Shown piece after piece: positions 38,298 through 47,241 of a stretch of 64,000 bases of DNA. A program made the translations under genes and the position numbers. Location of the stretch: assembly GCF_003797765.1 (NCBI RefSeq), contig NZ_RKMB01000020.1, positions 1 to 64,000 on the forward strand, read 5' to 3'. The notes beneath the pieces were generated by a model that was not told where the DNA came from, searched no databases, and saw only the letters and a program-made list of their open reading frames with translations. Within the stretch, counting starts at the first letter, position 1. The number at the start of each line of letters is the position of its first letter. The DNA is from Ramlibacter sp. WS9. Its GTDB lineage: Bacteria; Pseudomonadota; Gammaproteobacteria; Burkholderiales; Burkholderiaceae_C.

Positions 38298-39366
38298 CGA
38301 AGCGGTAGATGCCGTCGCTGCCCAGTTCGCGCCGCAGCTTGCCCGCGAACCACAGCGCGTGCAGGTGCGCCACCGATTCCCCCATCGCGAAAGTCGTCTG
38401 GTGCAAGTCGAGCTCGCGCTTGAACAACACCGGCAGCACGTCGGCCGCGGACTGGGGTGCCTGTTGGCACGCCTCGATCACCTCGGCCAGCCGGTCGCGG
38501 TGATGATCGTGCAGCTGCTGGATGCGTTCGTGCAAACCGCGGAAGGGCTTGCCGTGCGAGGGCAAGGTCAGCGTGTCTTCAGGCAGGTGCTTGAACTTGT
38601 CGATGGATTCCAGGAACTGCCGCAGTGGATCGGACTCGGGCTCGACGTCGTACACGCTCACGTTGGTGGAAATGCGCGGCAGCATCATGTCGCCGCTGAT
38701 CAGCACCTTCAGCGAATCGCAATACAGCGCGATGTGCTCGGGCGCGTGCCCGAAGCCGCTGATGCACCGCCAGTCACGGCCGCCGATCGCGATGAGGTCA
38801 CCGTCCTGCATGCGGCGAAAGGCGCGCGGCACGTCCGGCACCATGCCCGGGTAGTAGTTGGAGCGGCCGCGGATCTTTTCCAGCGAGTCCGTGTCGGTGA
38901 GGCCGTGCGAGGCGAAGAAGCTGGCCGCGCTTTCGCCGCCGAAGCCGGTGGTGCTTTGCGATGCCATGCGCGCCGCGTTGAAATCGGTCGCGCTGATCCA
39001 CAGCGGCGCCTTCCAGCGCGCGCACAGCCAGTGCGCCAGGCCGATGTGGTCCGGGTGCATGTGCGTCACGATCACGCGCAGGATCGGCAGGCCCTCCAGC
39101 TGGGTCTCGAAGATGCTTTCCCACTGTGCCTTGGACTCGTCGCGGCTGATGCAGCAGTCCACCACTGTCCAACCAGGGCGGCCGTCGATCTCGTCGCGCA
39201 GCAGCCAGAGGTTGATGTGGTTCAGCTGGAAGGGCAGAGCCATGCGGATCCACTTCACGGCCGGCACGAGGCCGCTGCCCTCTCCCGGCGCCACCACCAT
39301 GGTCTCGCCCTGGCCGGGCATGACGTCGCCGAACGGGTAGTCCAGCAGCTGTTCCTGAGCGTTCAT
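38287..39366 (-). CDS. MBL-fold hydrolase in the isovalerate/acyl-CoA regulon
   Basis: The 359-residue metallo-beta-lactamase-fold protein has THMHPDHIG (metal-binding HxHxDH), a distal GFGHAPEH and LPSHGKPF. The C-terminal 90 residues form a winged-helix-like extension common in glyoxalase-II-like thioesterases. The ATG at 39366 follows AAGGCG by 7 nt. A 22-bp near-palindrome matching the one upstream of the thioesterase-ivd genes lies 26 nt before it, so it is probably in that regulon. Its 3' end overlaps the kinase gene by 11 nt. Confidence 0.85.
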   Translation of the reverse strand: MNAQEQLLDYPFGDVMPGQGETMVVAPGEGSGLVPAVKWIRMALPFQLNHINLWLLRDEIDGRPGWTVVDCCISRDESKAQWESIFETQLEGLPILRVIVTHMHPDHIGLAHWLCARWKAPLWISATDFNAARMASQSTTGFGGESAASFFASHGLTDTDSLEKIRGRSNYYPGMVPDVPRAFRRMQDGDLIAIGGRDWRCISGFGHAPEHIALYCDSLKVLISGDMMLPRISTNVSVYDVEPESDPLRQFLESIDKFKHLPEDTLTLPSHGKPFRGLHERIQQLHDHHRDRLAEVIEACQQAPQSAADVLPVLFKRELDLHQTTFAMGESVAHLHALWFAGKLRRELGSDGIYRFAMA

Positions 39367-39391
39367 CGGTGCGCCTTGCGGTAGAGGATCA

Positions 39392-39413
39392 TTGACGTTT
39401 ACGTTAACGTCAT
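39392..39413. promoter_or_regulatory. MerR/LiuR-type operator, copy 1
   Basis: TTGACGTTTAC / GTTAACGTCAT is an inverted repeat with two mismatches against the perfect copy at 41105-41126. It lies between the divergent MBL hydrolase and MerR genes. It overlaps a good plus-strand promoter, with the -35 TTGACG at 39392-39397 and -10 TGTAAT at 39415-39420 (17-nt spacing), so it probably autoregulates the MerR gene and also controls the hydrolase. Confidence 0.72.
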
Positions 39414-39491
39414 ATGTAATCCGCATTGTAGGGACGGGGCGATGGCCCCACTGTCCCCTGCCGTACATGCAAACTTTAGGAAGCGCTCTCC

Positions 39492-39899
39492 TTGGCCACC
39501 ACGACCTACACCATCAGCGACCTGGCGAAAGAGTTCGACCTGACCACGCGCGCCATGCGCTTTTACGAGGACATGGGCCTGCTGCAGCCGGAGCGCTCCG
39601 GCCCCGGCGGGCGCAATCGCGTCTACAGCGCCCGAGACCGCACCCGGCTCAAACTCACGCTGCGCGCCAAGCGGCTGGGGCTGTCGCTGACCGAGGCCAA
39701 GGACATCATCGACATGTACGACAGCCCGCGCGACACCGGGCCGCAGCTGAAGAAATTCCTGGCCGTGCTGGCCCAGCACAGGAAGCAGCTGGAAGAACAG
39801 ATGGCGGACCTGCAGGCCAACCTGGAGGAGGTGCGCGTGCACGAGAAAGAGGCCCGCGCACTCCTCAGCCGCAGCGAAAAGCCCAGGCAGGCCGCCTAA
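39492..39899 (+). CDS. MerR-family regulator of branched-chain/acyl-CoA catabolism (LiuR-like)
   Basis: The 135-residue regulator has an N-terminal MerR winged HTH (YTISDLAKEFDLTTRAMRFYEDMGLLQPERS) and a coiled-coil C-terminus without metal-binding cysteines. LiuR-type MerR proteins control leucine/isovalerate degradation genes in proteobacteria. The palindromes at 39392 and 41105 near acyl-CoA genes support this role. No ATG is available; the start is a TTG with AGGAAG upstream. The link to the named LiuR family is inference. Confidence 0.82.
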   Translation: MATTTYTISDLAKEFDLTTRAMRFYEDMGLLQPERSGPGGRNRVYSARDRTRLKLTLRAKRLGLSLTEAKDIIDMYDSPRDTGPQLKKFLAVLAQHRKQLEEQMADLQANLEEVRVHEKEARALLSRSEKPRQAA

Positions 39900-39908
39900 A
39901 GCGCGCCA

Positions 39909-40829
39909 TCAGAAACCGAGGAGCGCCCGCGCCACGTGACCGGCGATGCGCGGGTTCTCCTTCAATCGACGGACGCTGTACGCGTACCAGTCCGCACCAT
40001 ACGGCACGTAGACGCGCACGGTGAAGCCCATGCGCAACAGCCTGTCGCGCAGCGGCTCGCAGACGCCCAGCAGCATCTGGAGCTCGAAGCGCGCCGTGTC
40101 GATGCCGTTTCGCCGGATCAGCTCGATGATTTGATCGATGAGCGATTCGTCGTGTGTGGCGATCGCGACGAAGGTGTCCGTTTCAAAGCAGCGTGCGACG
40201 TGCTTCAGGAAGTGCGGGTTGATCGCGGCGCGGCGATTCCAGGCGTCGGCAACCAGATGCTGCCGGTCTTCGAGGTAGATGCCTTTGCAGATGCGAAGCG
40301 GAAAGCCCAGGCCCACGAGAGGCTCGATGTCTCGATAGCTGCGCTGGAGGTAGGCCTGCAATGCGATGCTGACGTTGTCGTGGCGAGACCGCAAGCGGGT
40401 GAACAAATCGATCTCCAGCTGCGTGCAGCTCGCGTCTTCCATGTCGATACAGACGCTGCTGCCGCCCGCCTTCGCGGACGCCAGGAGCTGGTCGAGCAGG
40501 CCTTCGCATTCCGCCACGTCAAGCAGCAGTCCCAGCGCAGAGGGTTTGACCGAGATGTCGGCACGCAATCCTTGCGTCCGGATGGTTTCGAGGAGGTGCA
40601 TGTACTCCTCGGCGGTAGCCTGTGCTTCGCGCATGGTCGAGATTCCCTCGCCGAGCACGTCGAGCGTGACGCAGAACCCCTGCGCGTTCAATTGGCGGGT
40701 TCGCCGGGCCGTTTCCTCGATCGTGGCGCCCGCGATGTAACGCCGTGAGAGTCTCTGAACGATCGAGCGGGGAATGAAGGGAACCGCGCGAGCGATGAGT
40801 GTGTTGAGCAATTGCATTCTTGTGTCCAT
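39909..40829 (-). CDS. Proline dehydrogenase (stand-alone)
   Basis: The 306-residue flavoenzyme oxidises proline to pyrroline-5-carboxylate. It is a TIM-barrel monofunctional PRODH of Bacillus/Thermus type (about 300 residues), not PutA. The family's YSVRRLKENP flavin/substrate motif lies near the C-terminus and ICKGIYLE in the middle. No P5C dehydrogenase is adjacent. The ATG at 40829 is chosen; an upstream in-frame TTG at 40859 and an ATG at 40817 are alternatives, none with a strong ribosome site. Confidence 0.88.
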   Translation of the reverse strand: MDTRMQLLNTLIARAVPFIPRSIVQRLSRRYIAGATIEETARRTRQLNAQGFCVTLDVLGEGISTMREAQATAEEYMHLLETIRTQGLRADISVKPSALGLLLDVAECEGLLDQLLASAKAGGSSVCIDMEDASCTQLEIDLFTRLRSRHDNVSIALQAYLQRSYRDIEPLVGLGFPLRICKGIYLEDRQHLVADAWNRRAAINPHFLKHVARCFETDTFVAIATHDESLIDQIIELIRRNGIDTARFELQMLLGVCEPLRDRLLRMGFTVRVYVPYGADWYAYSVRRLKENPRIAGHVARALLGF

Positions 40830-41144
40830 GACGAAATGGCGCAGCCCAAGCCAGCGCAACGCCGGATGCGGCGCACCGGCGGTGTCGGATCAGGATGCTG
40901 GGAATTGCGCGGCCCGAGCAACTCGGGTCGCGCGACGGAATACGAACTCACCTCTCAGGCGAGTTCGTTCCTGCGTGCGCGTTCAGCGCTTCGTCGAGGG
41001 CGGCCAGGCGGCGGCGTGCATTTGCGGTGGGTCCGTGGATGAATGGCGGAGGCGGGCCCATCATAGGGGATGCGCATTCCCCCAAAACCAAAAACTGGGC
41101 ATAATTGACGTTTACGTAAACGTCAACTCGCCTGGAGCGCCGCG
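40830..41144. other. Gene-free region with two strong inverted repeats
   Basis: This 315-nt gap between divergent genes has no credible coding frame. It holds GCGCGGCCCGAG (40907-40918) / CTCGGGTCGCGC (40922-40933), a 12-bp stem with one G-T pair, and ACGAACTC (40942-40949) / GAGTTCGT (40961-40968), a perfect 8-bp stem. Both lie in the 5' leader of proline dehydrogenase if transcription starts to the right. A CATAAT -10-like box sits at 41100-41105 just before the operator at 41105. Confidence 0.45.
41105..41126. promoter_or_regulatory. MerR/LiuR-type operator, copy 2 (perfect palindrome)
   Basis: TTGACGTTTAC / GTAAACGTCAA is a perfect 22-bp palindrome 19 nt before the thioesterase ATG and just after a CATAAT -10-like box, so a bound protein would block or reshape the promoter of the thioesterase-ivd operon. 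The sequence matches copy 1 at 20 of 22 positions. Confidence 0.75.
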
Positions 41145-41612
41145 ATGCCCTCGAGTCTCACCGGCTTCGACCCGAAAGATCCCGCCTACGCCGACCGCGT
41201 GCGCGCCAGCTTTGACCGCCAGGACGCGATGCGGACCATTGGCGCCACGCTGGCGTCGGTGGAAGCGGGCAGGGTGGTGATCGAGCTGCCGTGGGCCCAA
41301 GCCTTGACCCAGCAACACGGCTTCCTGCACGCCGGCATGGTGGCCACCGCGATGGATTCGGCTTGCGGCTATGCGGGCTTCAGCCTGATGCCTGCCGATG
41401 CCGCCGTGCTGACCATCGAATACAAGATCAACTTGCTCGCGCCCGCCAAGGGCGAGCGCTTCCGTATGGAAGGCCTGGTCATCAAGCCCGGCCGCACCGT
41501 CACTGTCGTCGAAGGCAAGGCCTATGCGATCGACGGCGGGCGCGAGAAACTCATCGCCACCATGGCCTGCACGCTGATGGCGGTGTACGGCCGCGACGGT
41601 ATCCAGCACTGA
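41145..41612 (+). CDS. PaaI-type acyl-CoA thioesterase
   Basis: The 155-residue hotdog-fold protein has [20 protein letters not shown] (about 58-77), the PaaI-like active-site region with HxG and D, and a long central helix. It would release free acids from acyl-CoA, guarding CoA supply during catabolism. It is first in the operon with isovaleryl-CoA dehydrogenase (22 nt apart) and is preceded by the LiuR-type operator. Confidence 0.88.
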   Translation: MPSSLTGFDPKDPAYADRVRASFDRQDAMRTIGATLASVEAGRVVIELPWAQALTQQHGFLHAGMVATAMDSACGYAGFSLMPADAAVLTIEYKINLLAPAKGERFRMEGLVIKPGRTVTVVEGKAYAIDGGREKLIATMACTLMAVYGRDGIQH

Positions 41613-41634
41613 ACACGACCCCAAGGAGACTCCC

Positions 41635-42816
41635 ATGACCGACCTTCCAGGCCTGAACTTCCAGCTGGGTGAAGACATCGATGCGCTGCGCGACGCCGTT
41701 CGCTCGTTTGCCGAAGCCGAGATCGCGCCTCGCGCCGCCGAGATCGACCGCAGCGATCAGTTCCCGATGGACCTGTGGCGCAAGATGGGCGAGCTGGGCG
41801 TGCTGGGCATCACCGTGGCGGAAGAGTACGGCGGCGCCAACATGGGCTACCTCGCGCACATGATCGCGATGGAAGAAATTTCCCGCGCCTCCGCCTCGGT
41901 GGGGCTGTCGTACGGCGCGCACAGCAACCTGTGCGTCAACCAGATCAAGCGCAACGGCAGCGACGAGCAGCGCAGGAAGTACCTTCCCAAGCTGATCTCC
42001 GGCGAACACGTCGGCGCGCTGGCGATGAGCGAGCCGGGCGCCGGCAGCGACGTGATCAGCATGAAGCTCAAGGCCGAGGAGAAGGGCGGCTACTACGTCC
42101 TGAACGGCACCAAGATGTGGATCACCAACGGCCCGGACGCCGACACCATGGTGGTCTACGCCAAGACCGAGCCGCAACTGGGCGCGCGCGGCGTCACCGC
42201 CTTCATCGTCGAAAAGGGCATGAAGGGCTTTTCCACGGCGCAAAAGCTCGACAAGCTGGGCATGCGCGGCAGCCACACCGGTGAGATGGTGTTCAACAAC
42301 GTCGAAGTGCCGGCCGCCAACGTGCTGGGCACGCTGAACGGCGGCGCCAAGGTGCTGATGTCGGGCCTGGACTACGAGCGCGCCGTGCTGGCCGCCGGCC
42401 CGATCGGCATCATGCAGGCGGTGATGGACAACGTGGTTCCCTACATTCACGACCGCAAGCAGTTTGGCCAGAGCATCGGCGAGTTCCAGCTGGTGCAGGG
42501 CAAGGTGGCCGACATGTACACGGTGCTGCAGGCGGGTCGTGCCTTTTGCTACACCGTGGGCAAGAACCTCGACATGCTGGGCACTGAGCACGTGCGACAG
42601 GTGCGCAAGGACTGCGCCTCGGTCATCCTGTGGTGCGCCGAGAAGGCGACCTGGATGGCCGGCGAGGGCATCCAGCTGTTCGGCGGCAACGGCTACATCA
42701 ACGAATACCCGCTGGGGCGCTTGTGGCGCGACGCCAAGCTGTATGAGATCGGGGCGGGCACGAGCGAGATTCGCCGCATGCTGATTGGCAGGGAGTTGTT
42801 CGCGGAAACGATGTGA
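41635..42816 (+). CDS. ivd: Isovaleryl-CoA dehydrogenase
   Basis: The FAD enzyme oxidises isovaleryl-CoA to 3-methylcrotonyl-CoA in leucine breakdown. The 393-residue protein has [13 protein letters not shown] and [11 protein letters not shown], and the catalytic base sits at E248 ([10 protein letters not shown]). This mid-domain position is specific to the isovaleryl-CoA branch; most acyl-CoA dehydrogenases have the base near the C-terminus. AAGGAG lies upstream of the ATG. The methylcrotonyl-CoA carboxylase genes are not in the window. Confidence 0.93.
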   Translation: MTDLPGLNFQLGEDIDALRDAVRSFAEAEIAPRAAEIDRSDQFPMDLWRKMGELGVLGITVAEEYGGANMGYLAHMIAMEEISRASASVGLSYGAHSNLCVNQIKRNGSDEQRRKYLPKLISGEHVGALAMSEPGAGSDVISMKLKAEEKGGYYVLNGTKMWITNGPDADTMVVYAKTEPQLGARGVTAFIVEKGMKGFSTAQKLDKLGMRGSHTGEMVFNNVEVPAANVLGTLNGGAKVLMSGLDYERAVLAAGPIGIMQAVMDNVVPYIHDRKQFGQSIGEFQLVQGKVADMYTVLQAGRAFCYTVGKNLDMLGTEHVRQVRKDCASVILWCAEKATWMAGEGIQLFGGNGYINEYPLGRLWRDAKLYEIGAGTSEIRRMLIGRELFAETM

Positions 42817-42826
42817 GCTGGCCCAC

Positions 42827-42842
42827 CCGACCGCTCGGTCGG
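42827..42842. promoter_or_regulatory. TetR-type palindromic operator candidate
   Basis: CCGACCG-CT-CGGTCGG is a perfect 7-2-7 inverted repeat 10 nt past the ivd stop and about 48 nt before the carbonic anhydrase ATG. Its form is typical of TetR-family operators near fatty-acid and branched-chain catabolism genes. It could also be part of a terminator, but no T tract follows. Confidence 0.5.
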
Positions 42843-42889
42843 TAATCCTGCGTAGTGCGCAGCGCGGCGGAAGAGCCAAAATACGCAAT

Positions 42890-43543
42890 ATGTCCTCACT
42901 CCAAGACCTCTTCACCCACAACCGCGCCTGGGCCGCGGAGATGGAGCGCACCCGCCCCGGTTTTTTCAGCGGGCTCACCCAGCAGCAAAAGCCCAAGTAC
43001 ATGTGGATCGGCTGCTCCGACAGCCGGGTGCCGGCGAACCAGATCACGGGGCTGGAGCCCGGTGAAGTATTCGTACACCGCAACGTGGCGAACATCGTCG
43101 TCCACTCGGATCTGAACGCGCTGTCGGCGATCCAGTTTGCGGTGGAGATGCTGAAGGTCGAGCACGTCATGGTGGTCGGCCACTACGGCTGCGGCGGCGT
43201 GCAGGCGGCGCTGGACGGCGCCCGTATCGGCCTGGCCGACAACTGGATCCGCCACATCCAGGATGTGCGCGACCGACATCGGGGCCTGCTCGAAAGTCTG
43301 CCGGCCGACAACCGCGCCGATGCGCTGGTGGAACTGAACGTCATCGAACAGGTGGTCAATGTCTGCGTGAGCACGGTGATGGTCGATGCGTGGGCCAAGG
43401 GCCAGAAGATCAGCGTGCACGGATGGTCTTACGGCGTGCACGACGGCCTGCTGCAGGACCTGCACATGACGGTGGACAGCACGGATTCGATCGAGCCCCT
43501 GTACCGCGCGGCCGTCGAAGGTGTCACCTCCTCGCGCAAGTAG
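42890..43543 (+). CDS. can: Beta-class carbonic anhydrase
   Basis: The zinc enzyme interconverts CO2 and bicarbonate. The 217-residue protein has the zinc ligands C42 and D44 (CSDSR), H98 and C101 (GHYGCGG), as in E. coli Can (220 residues). Bicarbonate supply for acyl-CoA carboxylases fits the catabolic neighbourhood. The stop lies 7 nt before aceK, so the two are probably co-transcribed. Confidence 0.95.
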   Translation: MSSLQDLFTHNRAWAAEMERTRPGFFSGLTQQQKPKYMWIGCSDSRVPANQITGLEPGEVFVHRNVANIVVHSDLNALSAIQFAVEMLKVEHVMVVGHYGCGGVQAALDGARIGLADNWIRHIQDVRDRHRGLLESLPADNRADALVELNVIEQVVNVCVSTVMVDAWAKGQKISVHGWSYGVHDGLLQDLHMTVDSTDSIEPLYRAAVEGVTSSRK

Positions 43544-43550
43544 GCCCTCG

Positions 43551-45383
43551 ATGTTCCCGCAACGCCTCGACTCCCCGCTTGCTTACGACATCGCCAAGGC
43601 GATGATGGACGGCTTCAACCGCCACTACCGGCTGTTCCGCACCGAATCGGCCAGGGCCAAGCACCGCTTCGAGACGGCCGACTGGCACGGCCAGCAGCGG
43701 GCCCAGCGCGAGCGCATCGAGTTCTACGATCTGCGCGTGAAAGAAGCCTCGCTGCGGCTGGAAAAGGAATTCAAGGCCGGCGAGCAGCCGATGGAAGTCT
43801 GGCAACAGGTCAAGCTGCACTACATCGGCCTGTTGATCGACCACCACCAGCCCGAACTGGCCGAAACCTTCTTCAACTCGGTCACCACCAAAATCCTGCA
43901 CCGCACGTACTTCCACAACGACTTCATCTTCGTGCGGCCGGCGGTGTCCACCGAATACATCGAGAACGACGAGCCTGCCGCGACGCCGACCTACCGCGCC
44001 TATTACCCCACGCGCGAAAGCCTGGGCGACACGGTGGTGCGCATCATCGACAACTTCCAGCTGCAGCGGCCCTTCGAGGACCTGCAGCGCGACGCCGGCT
44101 ATGTGGTGCAGGCGATGGCCGCGCGGCTGGCGCAGGTGAAGCTGCGCGCCAACTTCCAGATCCAGGTGCTGTCGTCGCTGTTCTTCCGCAACAAGGGTGC
44201 CTACGTCGTGGGCAAGATCATCAACGGGTTCAACGAAGTGCCGTTCGCGCTGCCCGTTCTCCATAGCAAGCACGGCAAACTGGTGATCGACGCGTGCCTG
44301 TTCGGCGAGGACGACCTGCAGGCGCTGTTCTCTTTCGCGCGCGCCTACTTCATGGTCGACATGGAAGTGCCGTCGGCCTATGTGCAGTTCCTGCGTTCGC
44401 TGATGCCGCGCAAGCCGCGCAACGAGATCTACAACGCGCTGGGCCTGGCCAAGCAGGGCAAGACGCTGTTCTACCGCGACTTCCTTTATCACCTGAAGCA
44501 TTCCAGCGACAAGTTCCGCATCGCGCCCGGCATCAAGGGCATGGTGATGCTGGTGTTCGACCTGCCGTCGTTCCCCTACGTGTTCAAGCTGATCAAGGAC
44601 TACTACCCGCCGCAGAAGGACACGACGCGCGAGAAGATCAAGGGCAAGTACCTGCTGGTCAAGCAGCACGACCGCGTCGGCCGCATGGCCGACTCGCTGG
44701 AATACAGCGAGGTGGCTTTCGCGCGCGACCGGTTCGAGGACGAGCTGATCGAGGAGATCCGCAAGTTCGCGCCCAGCCAGCTCGAGATCGGCGACCGCGA
44801 CGGCGACGGCCACGAGGAAGTGGTCATCAAGCACCTGTACATCGAGCGCCGCATGATCCCGCTCAACATCTATCTGCAGGAGGCGTTCGACGCGGGCAAG
44901 GCAGCTGGGGCCGACAACGTTGCCACCGAGCATGCGCAGGACCAGATCGAGCGCGCCGTCGTCGAATACGGCAACGCCATCAAGGACCTGGTGGCCGCCA
45001 ACATCTTCCCCGGCGACATGCTGTGGAAGAACTTCGGCGTCACCCGCAACGGCAAGGTCGTGTTCTACGACTACGACGAGATCGAATACATCACCGATTG
45101 CAACTTTCGCACCGTGCCCGCCGCGCGCAACGAGGAAGAGGAGATGTCGGGCGAGGTCTGGTACAACGTCGGCCCGCACGATGTGTTTCCGGAAACGTTC
45201 GGCCCTTTCCTCTTGGGCAATGACGCGGTGCGTGGTGTGTTCATGAAGCACCATGCCGATCTGCTGCAGGCGGAGTTCTGGCGGGCGCACAAGGAGCGCA
45301 TCCAGGCCGGCCATGTGCACGACGTCTTTCCGTACGAGCGCGAGAAGCGCTTTGCGAAGCGCCACACTTCCGCCAGCACATGA
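43551..45383 (+). CDS. aceK: Isocitrate dehydrogenase kinase/phosphatase
   Basis: The bifunctional enzyme phosphorylates and dephosphorylates isocitrate dehydrogenase, steering carbon between the TCA cycle and glyoxylate shunt. The 610-residue protein shows the AceK segments [29 protein letters not shown] and [28 protein letters not shown] (kinase-like metal site). The length matches the family. It lies among acetyl-CoA-yielding genes rather than with aceA/aceB. The next gene overlaps it by 4 nt (ATGA). Confidence 0.95.
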   Translation: MFPQRLDSPLAYDIAKAMMDGFNRHYRLFRTESARAKHRFETADWHGQQRAQRERIEFYDLRVKEASLRLEKEFKAGEQPMEVWQQVKLHYIGLLIDHHQPELAETFFNSVTTKILHRTYFHNDFIFVRPAVSTEYIENDEPAATPTYRAYYPTRESLGDTVVRIIDNFQLQRPFEDLQRDAGYVVQAMAARLAQVKLRANFQIQVLSSLFFRNKGAYVVGKIINGFNEVPFALPVLHSKHGKLVIDACLFGEDDLQALFSFARAYFMVDMEVPSAYVQFLRSLMPRKPRNEIYNALGLAKQGKTLFYRDFLYHLKHSSDKFRIAPGIKGMVMLVFDLPSFPYVFKLIKDYYPPQKDTTREKIKGKYLLVKQHDRVGRMADSLEYSEVAFARDRFEDELIEEIRKFAPSQLEIGDRDGDGHEEVVIKHLYIERRMIPLNIYLQEAFDAGKAAGADNVATEHAQDQIERAVVEYGNAIKDLVAANIFPGDMLWKNFGVTRNGKVVFYDYDEIEYITDCNFRTVPAARNEEEEMSGEVWYNVGPHDVFPETFGPFLLGNDAVRGVFMKHHADLLQAEFWRAHKERIQAGHVHDVFPYEREKRFAKRHTSAST

Positions 45384-45868
45384 ACGCACGCGATGCCTGG
45401 GAACTCGCCAGCTTCATCGTCACCGTCGTGGCGCTGCCGTTCGCCATCATCTTCTTCGCCTGGGAGCAGCGCAAGGAGCGCGACAACGAGGACGAAGAGG
45501 GCTACCAGCTGCTGTCGAACGCCTACAACGACTTCCTCAAGGTCGTGCTGGCCAACCCCGACCTGCACCTGCGCACCAACGAGCCGCTCGCGAACCCGAC
45601 CATCGAGCAGACCGAGCGCATGCTGGTCATTTTCGACATGCTGATGTCGTTATTCGAACGCGCGTATCTTGTGGCCTTCAAACCCAAGATGACCGAGACC
45701 GAGGCCCGGCGCTGGAACAGCTGGGACGACTACATGCGCGAATGGTGCCACCGCGAGGATTTCTACAGCGCCCTGCCGCTGCTGCTGCGCGGCGAGGACC
45801 CCGAGTTCCAGAGTTACCTGCGCCGCATCGCCAAGGAAGAGCGCGGCACATTGATCCAACTTTCATGA
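45380..45868 (+). CDS. Small membrane protein of unknown function coupled to aceK
   Basis: I do not recognise this 162-residue protein. It has one N-terminal membrane helix (about 9-27), an adjoining charged segment [11 protein letters not shown], then a helical cytosolic domain ([39 protein letters not shown]). The ATGA overlap with aceK means coupled translation. It may anchor or modulate a partner; association with AceK is only positional. Confidence 0.7.
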   Translation: MNARDAWELASFIVTVVALPFAIIFFAWEQRKERDNEDEEGYQLLSNAYNDFLKVVLANPDLHLRTNEPLANPTIEQTERMLVIFDMLMSLFERAYLVAFKPKMTETEARRWNSWDDYMREWCHREDFYSALPLLLRGEDPEFQSYLRRIAKEERGTLIQLS

Positions 45869-45878
45869 AGGAGTAAAT

Positions 45879-45968
45879 ATGTACCCCCACGCTCACATTC
45901 GTTCGCTGCCCCCCGAGGGGGCCGTTGCCTCCCTAGAGGCGGCTCGTCGGGAGGCAAACCATGTCTGA
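45879..45968 (+). CDS. 29-codon leader-like ORF overlapping the thiolase start
   Basis: An ATG preceded by AAGGAG at ideal spacing opens a 29-codon frame that runs through the repeat element and stops at 45968, inside the thiolase gene in another frame. Its protein, rich in Pro, Ala and Arg, looks like translated repeat. It may be a true leader that couples translation to the thiolase, or the leftover ribosome site of a gene now displaced by the repeat. Confidence 0.35.
   Translation: MYPHAHIRSLPPEGAVASLEAARREANHV
45884..45956. repeat. Comamonadaceae-type intergenic palindromic repeat
   Basis: The sequence CCCCCACGCTCAC...TTCGTTCGCTGCC followed by CCCCCC-GA-GGGGG and GCCTC-CCTA-GAGGC matches a short repeat often seen between genes in this family (from memory). 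In addition TGCCTCCC (45926-45933) pairs perfectly with GGGAGGCA (45949-45956), which contains the thiolase ribosome site. Confidence 0.6.
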
Positions 45969-47142
45969 TTCCATCGTCATCGTCGGCGCCGCCCGCACCC
46001 CCATGGGCGGCTTTCAGGGCGATTTTTCGTCCCTTTCCGCTCACGACCTCGGCGGCGCCGCCATCAAGGCCGCTGTCGAGCGCGCCGGCATCCCCGGCGA
46101 CGCCGTGGGCGAGGTCCTGTTCGGCAACTGCCTGATGGCAGGCCAGGGCCAGGCCCCGGCACGCCAGGCGGCATTCAAGGGCGGCCTGCCCACGAGCGCG
46201 GGCGCCGTGACGCTGTCGAAGATGTGCGGCTCGGGCATGAAGGCCGCGATGTTCGCGCACGACATGCTGCTGGCCGGCACGCACGACGTGATGATCGCGG
46301 GCGGCATGGAAAGCATGACCAACGCGCCGCACCTGCTGCTCAAGGGCCGCAGCGGCATCCGCATCGGCCACGACCGCATCTATGACCACATGATGCTGGA
46401 CGGCCTGGAAGACGCTTACGAGCCGGGCCGCGCCATGGGCACCTTCGGCGAAGAGTGCGCCGCCAAGTACAACTTCACGCGCGAGGCGCAGGACGCATTC
46501 GCCGTGGCCAGCGTGCAGCGCGCCAAGGCCGCGACGGAGAGCGGTGCGTTCGCCACCGAGATCACCCCGGTCACGGTGAAGGGCCGCGCCGGCGAGGTCG
46601 TCATTTCCATCGACGAAGGCCCGGGCAAGGTCAAGCTGGACAAGATTGCCACGCTCAAGCCCGCGTTCAAGAAGGACGGCACCATCACCGCCGCTTCCAG
46701 CTCCAGCATCAACGACGGCGCCGCCGCGCTGGTGATGATGAAGGAATCCACCGCGACGAAGTACGGCGCGAAACCCATCGCCCGCATCGTCGCCCACACC
46801 ATGCACGCGCAAGAGCCGAACTGGTTCACCACCGCCCCAGTTGGCGCCGTCAACAAGCTGCTCGCCAAGACGGGCTGGAAAGTGAGCGACGTGGATCTGT
46901 GGGAAGTGAACGAGGCCTTCGCCGTGGTGCCGATGGCGCTGATGGAAGAACTGAAGGTCGCGCACGACATCGTCAACGTCAACGGCGGCGCCTGCGCGCT
47001 GGGCCACCCGATCGGCGCTTCGGGCGCCCGAATCATGGTGACGCTGATTCACGCCTTGAAGGCCCGCGGCAAGAAGCGCGGCATCGCCACGCTGTGCATC
47101 GGCGGCGGTGAGGGCACCGCCGTCGCGATCGAGCTGATCTAA
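45961..47142 (+). CDS. Acetyl-CoA C-acetyltransferase (thiolase)
   Basis: The enzyme condenses or cleaves acetoacetyl-CoA. The 393-residue protein has the nucleophile C89 (KMCGSG), H349 (GHPIGASG) and C379 (CIGGGEG), with the normal length for biosynthetic/degradative thiolase II. It could serve leucine, fatty-acid or polyhydroxybutyrate metabolism. GGGAGG lies 6 nt before the ATG but is part of an inverted repeat. The preceding repeat separates it from the aceK run. Confidence 0.93.
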   Translation: MSDSIVIVGAARTPMGGFQGDFSSLSAHDLGGAAIKAAVERAGIPGDAVGEVLFGNCLMAGQGQAPARQAAFKGGLPTSAGAVTLSKMCGSGMKAAMFAHDMLLAGTHDVMIAGGMESMTNAPHLLLKGRSGIRIGHDRIYDHMMLDGLEDAYEPGRAMGTFGEECAAKYNFTREAQDAFAVASVQRAKAATESGAFATEITPVTVKGRAGEVVISIDEGPGKVKLDKIATLKPAFKKDGTITAASSSSINDGAAALVMMKESTATKYGAKPIARIVAHTMHAQEPNWFTTAPVGAVNKLLAKTGWKVSDVDLWEVNEAFAVVPMALMEELKVAHDIVNVNGGACALGHPIGASGARIMVTLIHALKARGKKRGIATLCIGGGEGTAVAIELI

Positions 47143-47152
47143 AGAAAGGAAC

Positions 47153-47233
47153 TGTCATTGCGGGCTTGACCCGCAATCCATGCAGCGCTTGCTTGCACGC
47201 CTCCATGGATGCCGGATCGAGTCCGGCATGACA
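47153..47233. repeat. Dispersed palindromic repeat between thiolase and acyl-CoA dehydrogenase genes
   Basis: Two inverted 30-nt halves, TGTCAT...CATG and CATG...ATGACA, each hold a hairpin: TTGCGGG-CTTGA-CCCGCAA (47158-47176) and ATGCCGGA-TCGAG-TCCGGCAT (47209-47229). This is a common proteobacterial dispersed repeat pattern. It ends 8 nt before the dehydrogenase ATG, so it supplies that gene's leader. Confidence 0.7.
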
Positions 47234-47241
47234 GGCACGAC

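Noticed and set aside
40942-40968. CTCTCAGG inside a hairpin, as in glycine riboswitches
   Set aside because: The other conserved glycine riboswitch blocks (GGGAGAG and GCCGAAGG) are missing and the neighbour is not a glycine gene.
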